Shown here: piece after piece, positions 39,212 through 48,063 of the stretch
Layout: each line of letters opens with the position of its first letter
Position numbering within the stretch: position 1 is the first letter of the stretch
Assembly (NCBI RefSeq): GCF_003073045.1
Contig: NC_037595.1
Span: forward strand, 12,702,074-12,766,073
Reading direction: 5' to 3'
Length of the DNA: 64,000 nucleotides
Source of the DNA: Pomacea canaliculata
Lineage: Eukaryota > Mollusca > Gastropoda > Architaenioglossa > Ampullariidae
Translations under genes and position numbers: made by a program
Notes under the pieces: generated by a model
What the model was told of the DNA's origin: nothing
Databases searched by the model: none
What the model saw: the letters and a program-made list of their open reading frames with translations, nothing else

Positions 39212-39352
39212 CAGGGCCGTGCTTAGGGGTAGGCCGAGGAGTCATCTGCCTAAGGCCCTGCTCTTTTAAGTCATCAAGGGCCCCACACTTTTTATTAAAA
39301 TTGTGGCTTCGAGGACCCCGCACATGCTCTGCAGGGCCTAAGAATGGGCCTG
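39212..39352. mobile_element. 141-bp hAT-like MITE with terminal inverted repeats
   Basis: The element starts CAGGGCCGTGCTTAGGGGTA and ends AGGGCCTAAGAATGGGCCTG. The reverse complement of its end (CAGGCCCATTCTTAGGCCCT) matches the start in the outer CAGG-CC-T-CTTAGG positions. The flanks ATCGTACT and TTGGTACC agree at 5 of 8 positions, consistent with a decayed 8-bp hAT target-site duplication. It has no coding capacity. The body contains AAGGCCC/GGGCCC blocks typical of such short non-autonomous elements. It lies in the presumed intron upstream of the 2003-aa gene. Confidence 0.6.
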
Positions 39353-40368
39353 TTGGTACCACGTACAAGCATACAGCTGATGTAAAAATTTGCTATTGTT
39401 ACCTTTTATAAAAGTTTAGTAAATGCTAATAAAGTTGTAATATCGATGATCAACTTCCTTGTGTAGCTTTGGTTACATTTCACAAATGTGGCTGTTGGCA
39501 AAATGAGCTGAAGCCCATTGCAACAAAGCTTAAAAATTCTGTTTTAAAAATGTTCCTGTTTTAGTGAATGTAATTTAGGGGGTTATATAGACAACTATAG
39601 ACTTTTAATTGTGGAACCCAGAAGGAGGAGAGAAAGTAGTATAATCTGATTCCTTCAGTATGGCTTTAAAGGAAATACTACTGACTCCCTCAGGCAAACT
39701 AGTGGAAGAACTTAATGGTTGTTTAGAATTTGAAAAAACACTCAGGATTTATGACCAATTCTGTTGAATCTGGTAATTATCTTCCTAATGTGAAGAAAAG
39801 AAAGTTTTGAAAACTTTGAGGAGTCTTAGAGTACTTTCACTGTGAATTTAAAAAAAACAACAACTTTATATCACACAAATATATGTGTGCATTTGTGCAC
39901 ACGCAGTTTAAGTTTTCATGTAATTGAAGACACTTTTAGTCTCACAAATAATAAATCTGTAAAATTCTATGGCTGTATTTATCCAAAATGTTGATTGTAT
40001 GAAAACTTGATTTATGTTTAATAATAATAATGTAGACATCTGTGGTAAGGATTTCGCCTGGTAAAAAACATGCTGATCAAAATAGAAGTTGAGTAATCAC
40101 GTTGTTGACTAGAAAACATCAGTCGGTGATAGATGTGTAATAAAACTGCAAAAAGCCTTAAAATGTTCAGAAACCTGGTGCTAGAAGATGTCTTATAAGA
40201 CAAAAATAAAAAAACCAACCAAACAAAAAAATATAAAAGATGACCTGTAATTATGAATTGAATTTATGAGTTCATGAGATCCATCTGGTAAGGTGTGCTT
40301 AACGTCAGCTCATGAGACTAATATTTCTAAAGTAGCATTGACTAAGTGGATTTTCATTTCTTTTTCAG

Positions 40369-40658
40369 AGTGATGGCATGGTAACTATTGTGACATCCTG
40401 ATTAATGGATTGATTCTCTGGAGTTGCTTTCCAGCCTTTAAAAAAGCGGCCACACCATAGCCTTATTTTTTTGGCTATTATTATCTGCTTTATAGCCAAG
40501 TAACAAGAGTTTCTCCCTACTTCTTATTGATCACAGCTTATAGAGTATTGGACCATGGCATATTTCTGAACAGTTGAAGATTAAAATGAGTTATCATCAT
40601 ACATGAGCATCCAGAGGTTACGCATGGGTAAGAGTTTGTTAATCATGCAATATTCATC
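40369..40658 (+). promoter_or_regulatory. 5' leader of the 2003-aa gene with upstream ORFs
   Basis: After the CAG acceptor ending at 40,368 the sequence runs to the main ATG. It has a minimal uORF (ATG GCA TGG TAA near 40,373) and a 12-codon uORF starting at 40,624 whose TGA (40,660-40,662) overlaps the main ATG (40,659-40,661) as ATGA. The main frame has a TAA at 40,629, so the ATG at 40,659 is the first one in frame. The GGGTAAGA near 40,626 could also act as a splice donor. Confidence 0.45.
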
Positions 40659-43600
40659 ATGAGCAGAATTCCAACTCCACAAGATTCTACAGATGAGGGC
40701 AAGATTGTGCTAAGGATAAAGTATGAAGATTCCAAAGGATTTTGTTTTGTGAGAAATCCAGTTGAAAATCAGTCTGATGTGTCACATTTAAGTCAAAGAA
40801 GTTTATTAAGATCTCATCAGTTTTCACCAAACAGTGATTCTTCAAAGGATGACAGTGATTTTTCATGCAAGCAGGGTCTTGGCTTTCAGAAAAACCTCCA
40901 GGAATCCATATTTTATGCAGAGAAAGAGAGTGACAAAATAGACCTAGACAGGAATGTTGAGCATAGTGCAAGTAGGTATGTTGACAAAGAAGCTGAAAAT
41001 CTTACACAGTCAGCGATTGAACTTGATGATGATTTGGAACCAGCAGTAAAACTCAATCATTCAATCGGAGCAGAGAGCTTGAGCTTGAAGGAGCGCAATG
41101 ACTTTAGCAGAGGGTTTACTAATTCACACACTGTAAGGAATACAGACACAATCTGTCCTGACTTGACCTCCAGAGATGTGTCATGGGAAACTGCTGTATC
41201 CTGTGGTTTGGATGATATTTTACCAATAACACATTCAACAGATGGCTTGCCTGCGACTTTTCAAATTGGTGATTTTTCTGGTACTGCCAGTGTTGCCAAG
41301 CACTTACCTCATCACAAATCGAAAGTTGTGTTAAAACATTGTGAAGGGCAACCTTTTGCCTCCACAAAGCTATGCCCCAAAAAAGAAGAAAGTTCAAGTA
41401 AAAAAAGACTCAAAACTGTGTTGTTTGACACAAAAAAGGGCAAGTTTTTCTCAGTACTGACTATTTCAGATTCAGAGAAAACTGCTTGTTCTAAAAAAGA
41501 AGTTATAAAAAATACCACTAACTCACCTCTGCATTCTTTTAACAGAAAGAAACAATATGTCTGTGTTGTATCAGAAATGCCACATTTACAAGAACCTTGT
41601 CAGAATTTTAAAGGCATGGATCAATCACATGCATTGATAAAGTCACATGTGAGAGAAAAAAGTAGTGTCGACAAAAAAGATTCTGCATTACATTCTTGCT
41701 CTTCATTTAAAGAGGTCATTAAGCCACAGCATCCAAGAATTAATTCAAGTTTGAAATCTTATGAATCTGCTTCATCACAGACTTCATATCGGATTGTGGA
41801 TTGTCCAGTACAGAAGAAGATTTTTGGGAAGCGAAAGAAAAAAAGGGGGTATGATTTTTCAAGACTTGAGAGAAATCAAAACTCAAAAAATCACAGTCAA
41901 GAAACAGTTAGACAGAAGAAGGTGTTACAACACCCATCTGAGAAAGGAAAGTGGACACAAGTGAAAACATCAAAGTCTGAGATTCTCTGTAAATGTGGTC
42001 CAGCAATTACACAAGATGATACCTCCAGGAAGTTCTGCACAAACTGCAATAAGAGGAGATTCAAGTTTCAATCTGCAACCCAACAAAGACTGGCAAAGCA
42101 AACTACAGAGTCCCTGTCAAAGACGGTATCAATGCAAGTCAAGGATCATACATATTGCCTTCCATTTCAGGGAATAAGAGAGTCGTGTTATAATCAGTTG
42201 CACAATTTGGAGGTCAAAGAAGAACTGCAAACGCTCTGCGTAGATGTTTTGAAAGAAAATGGGAAAACTCCCTTAGTCTTTCATCCACCATATGAATCAC
42301 ATAGTGTGTGCTGGACTTCAAACAATTCTTGTGTAGAGTCAAGCTTGCACAATAAACAGTTGGAAAATTTCAGCTCCACTATAGAGGTATGTGAAAGGAA
42401 AGATGTTGATGGGGTCAGTAAAGAGATTTCCCCAAATGATGATGAAATGAAAAAGCTACAGATTTATTCAGTGCTCCAATTTGTTAAACTGCCATATCCA
42501 ATTCAATTCAGGCTTGCTGAAACATCCCCTGTGTTTCCACTAAAACCGTGTTATGTGGTGATTGACAGGTTGCTGGTTACAGACTCGGGAGATCTCAAAC
42601 TATCAACCTCGTGTTCTAGATACTGCAGAGAGGAGTGCCTTGAATTTTTATGTGCGTTTGGGACATTGAGACAGTGCAGCAAGTGTGTGAGTTCCCATAA
42701 TCATGAAGACAGTGAGGAGGAGGAGGAGGAGGCTTGGTTTCCATTAAAGCAGAATCACTCCCTGGTCAAAAAGCACAACTCCTTAGAAGGAGGTGAAGAG
42801 AATGGACAGAAGGATTTGCCTGAAATTTCAGAAAAACAGTTTTCTGACAGCCAGTCAGATAACCTCAAAGATTGTTGTCCAGATTCTCAGTGTGGAGAAA
42901 GAAACACAGAAATAAACAATGACAATAACAGCACTGAGTCGAAAATGAAGATCTGTCATTCAAATTTTGAAAGCAGTAATGATATTTTCTATGATACTGA
43001 GGCTTCTGAGAGTGAATTAAAGGAAATGAAAGTTGCTTCTCATGAAATCAGTAACGATATGCCATCAAAGAAAGAGAAAGTGGGTCCAGAGGGCATTACA
43101 AAGCACCCTGTGTGTCAAACACCATTTACACAAGATTTTGTGAGGAAGGAACTACCTTCCCATTGTAATATTTCTCAAAGGTCGGATCTAAAGGAAGCGG
43201 TAATTAAGAAAACTTTAGGAAACATGTTCAGGATATCAAAGTTTAACATCAAATACTATGTTTTTGAAACCGTTGGCAGGGCATTCTTTGTGCCTTTGAT
43301 GAGAGGTAGAGCCAAGTCGAAACTGGATGAGGAAGATCTGGCGTACGTGAAAAGAACTATCGTCCAGATGCTGAACGACAAGCGAACATGCGCTCGCCAT
43401 CTGCCATATCCAGAGTGTCTCAAGCATAGGGAAGCTGCTGAGTTCGACCTGTCATCAGAGAAGCTTGAGAAGGGGAACAATTCTCCTGACTTCTCGCGCA
43501 GCTTAAGCAGTCTTGACGAAGGCACGCTTGAGACTTTGATAAATAACGGACAGCTCTCCAAGCTTATCCCAAGGACCTCAGGGCAGAACCTGGTGGAGTA

Positions 43601-46600
43601 TCTAGAACAAATCGGACAATGTCTGAACGCATGCTTGATGGAGAATGGAGAAACAGCGACGGACTGGATCAAGGCTATGGCAAAAGATATTGCGGCAAAA
43701 CAAAAAAGGGACAAAAGACAGAGTGCAAAGCGTCTTAAGCCCAGTAAAGACGTGGCCATTGAAATTGACATTGCTCATGACGGCGGAGACATTGATGTGG
43801 GTGAAGAGAACATCTGGATCAATGATCCACATCAGGGGGAGTTTGTTGTTGGAGTTCCAGAAGACTGTGAAAATGGGACGGCTTTGCCAGTATTGTCTAA
43901 CATACAAGACAGGTTTGAATGCGCTCAGTTCATGCAACCCGAATCTTCAGGACAGAGCCTTTGTGAGCGCTCAGGCTCTTTTGTTTGTGAAGAAGCATAT
44001 GTGCAAGAAAGAAAACCCTTGCTGGGGGAGCTCATCAGTGCGTCGATGTTTTCTGACGGATACCCTGCTGGACAGCAAACAGACAATGCATTACTATCTT
44101 GTGAAGGAAGTCAAGATGCTGCCTCAGAACTTCTCCAAGACCCAGTGATGGCGATGCCTTTGTCACGAGAAATGTTTTGTGAAAGTGGAATAACCCTGGA
44201 CACCAGTGGTAGCACCGTTTATGTAGATTGCAACCGTATGCTCATTAAATCGGAAATTTCCATCGAGTCCGGAGAGGGGCATGAGCGCTGCGGAGCTCCT
44301 GTGAGTGAACACGTCAACAGTGAATTCTCGCCATCAGCGTCAGTGCCTGTATCTCTTCATAATTATTCTGGATATCAGATTGGAGGACTATCTGGTGAAC
44401 AGCTCAAGCTTGACCAGCAGACGATATTAGAGTCAGAAAAGTCGCCTAATCCAACTTTAACATATGCACTCATAAAGCAGGAGCCCCTTGATGAATGTTT
44501 TCCGCTGGCATGGCCCATCTCGCCGCAGGAAGGCTTCCAGAGGCAAGGAATTCACATACCTGGCACCTCAGAGGCAGCATTGCCGTGTATCAGTTCGGTG
44601 ACGTTTGGTGCGGCAGCACTTGAAATGACAAATAATGCTGAGTGTGACCGTGGCAGTGTCAACGATCTTTCCTCGAAGGCATATTTGGATGATGAAGTAT
44701 CTCTCTGTGACCGAGAACTTAATAAACCAGAGCATTTAATAGACGTAGGATTTCCGAGCCATTACTCTCAGCTTTCAAGTAAACAGGACCAGTGTGTGAT
44801 CAGGACAAACAGCAGCTGCTTAACTCAAGAAGAAGTGTATGTTGAAGCGATGAATTTGACCGAACAGCATCTTATGAGTCAGGGTTACCCCAAAGTGTGT
44901 CATGCCGCGGTTCCTCTCACAATACTGGATGAGAGGATCGAACTTGTAGGAGAGCAAACAGATGATTTGACTAGTAACATGCCTAGAGATGAGCGGTCGT
45001 GTAATATTACTGTCGGCAATGAAGGTAATCATGTTCTACCTACAGCTGTTGTTAAACGAGAACAGATTAGCTTTCCTGCCAACTACACTGACATCCAAGG
45101 TATCCATTTCTACGGTCACACAAGTGCCTTTTCTTGTCCGCAAGAAGAGGGTGGATATGTTCAGATCACGCCTTTCCCTTCAGAACATTCCTCTCCTGTG
45201 GAAAATCTCGTTGCATTTAATGACACTTATAAAAGTGGAGTAGAGATGGTTCATACTGCAGCATTTGATGCGAGGTGGAATGACGGTTCATGTCCAGAAG
45301 ACCTTGAAAACATTGACGAGGGATCTGTGGGAAGCAGTCCTTGGGATGAGAACAGTTTCCACCATGACTCATGCGACGACTTTGTTCAGGACGATTCAGA
45401 CGACGAGTTGAGAGGGGCCATCCAGGCAGCTGTGTCGTCCGCACTGTGCGAGGAAGCCCAGCCCGTCACAAGGGAAAACGCGATCGGAAATGCTGAACGA
45501 GAAATGATGGCTCATCAAGGCTGGCCTACATCCTGGTCCGCTTCTGCAGACCAGTATGTAAAGCATGGTAGTTCTGGCAACTCCAGTTGTGTTACTGGTT
45601 TGGCTGATGGTGTTATTGAGATAGGTTCACTAATAACAGGCGCAGATCACACGACAATTAAACCATTTGCCATGTGCCAGAAGGAATTGACTCCTCGCGT
45701 CAAAAGGGGATCCAAGCGGAAAGCTAGAGGTGGGTCGACGATTCGATCGAAAGGCCGAGGAAGAAAAGCCACACCACCCTCATCTGAGATGATTCCACTT
45801 TCTAGCTGCACGAAGTCAAGTCCAGGCGGTCTTTGTGTAGCCTCGGAGGTTGCCACTTCTCCAGAACTTTCTCCTGGCTTAGTTCCATCATTCCTTGGTA
45901 TTTCCAACTCACACCTGAAGCGGCTGACTCAGCGAGTTAGATCACCTGCTTCTGATGGAACCAAGCGGTCTCAAGCAAAGGGAAACGTTGAACCTTTACC
46001 CACAGTTACTAGTGAAATCAGACGTGAAAGATGTGTCGGTAAGAGGGTGACCTGTCCTGGTCGACAAAGAAAATGTCGTTCCTCTGGGCGTCAGAGACGT
46101 TCGCAGAGAAATGAAGTTTGTAGCGACCTCACCGATATCCCCGACATCGAAATAGACAAGGCAGTGGAGGAAAACTTTGAAGGCAGTTTATTGACTGAAG
46201 TGAATGACGGACGTTATACAGAGGCCGGGCTCACTGTCTGCAACCAGGCAGAAGTATCACCAAAATCAAGACCTAAATCCAGGCCCACGGCACCAAAACA
46301 ACGGAAAGGTGTAAAGAGAAAATTTTCTGAAGTTAAGAAGGCCTCTGCTACAAATTCCGTCTTCTCGTTAGAATCGCCAAGAGCACAGGTTTCCACGACC
46401 GTAGTAAAGGGTTTTTCCTCGCGGTCAGACTTGGATTTGTTTTCTAAAATGGCACAGGCAGCCACGTGCCTGGAAGAACCTTCAAAGACGGATGTAGGAG
46501 GTGCTTCAGAACGGAGTGGTGTGGGTGATAGTCTAAATCCCACATCGGAACTGGCATCGGGCGCGAGCTCACCGTCTGGTAATGTCGCAGCCAAGAAGCC

Positions 46601-46670
46601 CGTGCGTGATCGAGAACGGTCGTTCTTTGACTGCCTGCCGGAGAGCTTTTTGGACGCGTGGAAAGCTTGA
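40659..46670 (+). CDS. Unrecognised 2003-aa probable nuclear protein, single uninterrupted ORF
   Basis: I do not recognise this protein. The ORF is 6012 nt with no intron, unlike its neighbours. Visible features: a basic NLS-like run KRKKKR near residue 392; a possible zinc-binding knuckle C444-x-C446-x13-C460-x2-C463; a second cysteine cluster (C652, 656, 660, 665, 673, 676); an acidic run near 684-692; a more ordered-looking block at about 855-925 (KYYVFETVGRAFFVP...); and a helical stretch at 972-1031. Further on are SUMO-type sites (IKSE near 1196, IKQE near 1272, VKRE near 1465), an acidic UIM-like helix around L1584, an AT-hook-like KGRGRK near 1698, basic runs near 1868-1895 and a final RSFFDCLPESFLDAW. 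The rest is Ser/Glu-rich and looks disordered. Together this suggests chromatin or DNA-associated work, which is inference. The first third is more AT-rich than the rest. The start has an in-frame upstream TAA. Confidence 0.85.
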   Translation: MSRIPTPQDSTDEGKIVLRIKYEDSKGFCFVRNPVENQSDVSHLSQRSLLRSHQFSPNSDSSKDDSDFSCKQGLGFQKNLQESIFYAEKESDKIDLDRNVEHSASRYVDKEAENLTQSAIELDDDLEPAVKLNHSIGAESLSLKERNDFSRGFTNSHTVRNTDTICPDLTSRDVSWETAVSCGLDDILPITHSTDGLPATFQIGDFSGTASVAKHLPHHKSKVVLKHCEGQPFASTKLCPKKEESSSKKRLKTVLFDTKKGKFFSVLTISDSEKTACSKKEVIKNTTNSPLHSFNRKKQYVCVVSEMPHLQEPCQNFKGMDQSHALIKSHVREKSSVDKKDSALHSCSSFKEVIKPQHPRINSSLKSYESASSQTSYRIVDCPVQKKIFGKRKKKRGYDFSRLERNQNSKNHSQETVRQKKVLQHPSEKGKWTQVKTSKSEILCKCGPAITQDDTSRKFCTNCNKRRFKFQSATQQRLAKQTTESLSKTVSMQVKDHTYCLPFQGIRESCYNQLHNLEVKEELQTLCVDVLKENGKTPLVFHPPYESHSVCWTSNNSCVESSLHNKQLENFSSTIEVCERKDVDGVSKEISPNDDEMKKLQIYSVLQFVKLPYPIQFRLAETSPVFPLKPCYVVIDRLLVTDSGDLKLSTSCSRYCREECLEFLCAFGTLRQCSKCVSSHNHEDSEEEEEEAWFPLKQNHSLVKKHNSLEGGEENGQKDLPEISEKQFSDSQSDNLKDCCPDSQCGERNTEINNDNNSTESKMKICHSNFESSNDIFYDTEASESELKEMKVASHEISNDMPSKKEKVGPEGITKHPVCQTPFTQDFVRKELPSHCNISQRSDLKEAVIKKTLGNMFRISKFNIKYYVFETVGRAFFVPLMRGRAKSKLDEEDLAYVKRTIVQMLNDKRTCARHLPYPECLKHREAAEFDLSSEKLEKGNNSPDFSRSLSSLDEGTLETLINNGQLSKLIPRTSGQNLVEYLEQIGQCLNACLMENGETATDWIKAMAKDIAAKQKRDKRQSAKRLKPSKDVAIEIDIAHDGGDIDVGEENIWINDPHQGEFVVGVPEDCENGTALPVLSNIQDRFECAQFMQPESSGQSLCERSGSFVCEEAYVQERKPLLGELISASMFSDGYPAGQQTDNALLSCEGSQDAASELLQDPVMAMPLSREMFCESGITLDTSGSTVYVDCNRMLIKSEISIESGEGHERCGAPVSEHVNSEFSPSASVPVSLHNYSGYQIGGLSGEQLKLDQQTILESEKSPNPTLTYALIKQEPLDECFPLAWPISPQEGFQRQGIHIPGTSEAALPCISSVTFGAAALEMTNNAECDRGSVNDLSSKAYLDDEVSLCDRELNKPEHLIDVGFPSHYSQLSSKQDQCVIRTNSSCLTQEEVYVEAMNLTEQHLMSQGYPKVCHAAVPLTILDERIELVGEQTDDLTSNMPRDERSCNITVGNEGNHVLPTAVVKREQISFPANYTDIQGIHFYGHTSAFSCPQEEGGYVQITPFPSEHSSPVENLVAFNDTYKSGVEMVHTAAFDARWNDGSCPEDLENIDEGSVGSSPWDENSFHHDSCDDFVQDDSDDELRGAIQAAVSSALCEEAQPVTRENAIGNAEREMMAHQGWPTSWSASADQYVKHGSSGNSSCVTGLADGVIEIGSLITGADHTTIKPFAMCQKELTPRVKRGSKRKARGGSTIRSKGRGRKATPPSSEMIPLSSCTKSSPGGLCVASEVATSPELSPGLVPSFLGISNSHLKRLTQRVRSPASDGTKRSQAKGNVEPLPTVTSEIRRERCVGKRVTCPGRQRKCRSSGRQRRSQRNEVCSDLTDIPDIEIDKAVEENFEGSLLTEVNDGRYTEAGLTVCNQAEVSPKSRPKSRPTAPKQRKGVKRKFSEVKKASATNSVFSLESPRAQVSTTVVKGFSSRSDLDLFSKMAQAATCLEEPSKTDVGGASERSGVGDSLNPTSELASGASSPSGNVAAKKPVRDRERSFFDCLPESFLDAWKA

Positions 46671-46826
46671 GAACCACAAGAAGACAATTGAGCCTCTCCT
46701 GTTCAAATGTGTATGCTGTGCGTTCCTCACCGAACAAGAATAGCCGAGAAGAGAGAAAAGGGGGTGTGTGTGCCGTGCCAGCAGCCAGCCCTGTAAACAG
46801 ATGCCACGTGCAGAGAAAGAACAGCG

Positions 46827-46892
46827 TGCCCGAGACGGAAAATGAACTCAGGTATTGGTGACAGGCGCTAACCGTTGCGCCATCGAACCGCT
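46827..46892 (-). mobile_element. Possible tRNA-derived SINE head in the 3' flank
   Basis: On the minus strand the sequence GGTTCGATGGCGCAACGGTT contains TGGCGCAACGG at 46,872-46,882, a full match to the RNA polymerase III A-box consensus. It is followed by TAGCGC as in tRNA D-arms. No proper B box (GGTTCGANNCC) follows at tRNA spacing, so this is not a tRNA gene. A truncated tRNA-derived SINE head is the best guess. Confidence 0.3.
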
Positions 46893-47220
46893 TTTGAGAA
46901 AAGGTGTGGAAAGGTATGTGAAAAGAGAGACTTTGTTTAGGAAGTCAGGTGTAAACGCACTTGAAGGACCAAGCGCTAGGAATTTGCTTTCGACTTGGAG
47001 AAGTTGCGAGACCTAGAGATTTCAAAGATTTTCATTATAAGAAATATTTGATGCCCCTTATACCGCTGACTCCCTGGAAGTATCAGAACTATGCTACTTT
47101 TAGCTGTTAAAGAGATGCTCTGGAGAAAGAAGAAACACCACTGGATAAAGAATGATATTGTAGATCCCTGCGACCAGTGGAGGGCCTTGAAGAAAAAGAC
47201 TGAAGCAGTTTCTGGTGTTG

Positions 47221-47260
47221 CTTTTTCTTTCTTTCTTTTTCTTTTTTTTTTTTTTTTTTT
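47221..47260. repeat. CT-rich run into poly-T
   Basis: Forty bases of C-interrupted T ending in about 20 consecutive T. Low complexity, within the presumed 3' UTR of the 2003-aa gene. Confidence 0.8.
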
Positions 47261-48057
47261 GGTAAGCTCAAAAAAAAGTATTTTTGAAGAAAAATAATAA
47301 GGTACTATAGAATGGTGATTGTGTGTGTGAGCGAGTGAGCGCTTATGTACCTGCTCATTTTATTCTTTTACGTTTCTGCTATCAGTTACTGCGGTTACAT
47401 TGTCATTCATATTTTGAACAGTAGAGGGTAAGTTTTATCGGGACAAGACTGTTGCCATTGTCTTAGCAGTATTTTGTTACTTTTGATAAGATTGTGCTCC
47501 GAGATATTACTCTTTAAACGAAAGAATCTTTTACCAGAGACCGGGGAACTGTCGTGGATCTCACTTTTACGGATATGGGAGAAATAAGACTGGTGCCCAG
47601 TAAAGACTGGGTTGTTAAGGTCAACTGTGATAGTTCGCTTTGTTAGGCACCGTTAACGCTTGCGTCACATACACTAGCAGAGTGCATATACTCTTACAAT
47701 TATACAATTTACTTAAATTGTAAATAATAATACCTGGCAGATTTCCTCTCCCTGACAACTTGTTACGTTGCACAACCAAGTTTATTATTTGTCTGGGATG
47801 AGGAAGAACGCTCGGCGGGCTTGTGTATGCCGTCGTTATCCTTGCACGTGCTACACGGCTCGTATTCATTTAAATTGTATATAAAAGAAGCCTAGGGCTT
47901 TTGTAGGAAAATCTTCATTATTTTAAAAACAAAATCAGGCCAGTAACTGAGTAGTTGTGACCCCCTAAGCGACATCGTTCTCGGTCGCTGCTCTTATACA
48001 GACACAGTTGTCAATAAGTCGATGTAGAGGGATTTATGGGTATAATTTTTTTTAGCA

Positions 48058-48063
48058 AATAAA
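48058..48063 (+). terminator. Candidate poly(A) signal for the 2003-aa gene
   Basis: AATAAA roughly 1.4 kb after the stop codon. The 3' flank before it has T- and A-rich runs but I saw no other clear AATAAA. Assignment is tentative. Confidence 0.3.
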
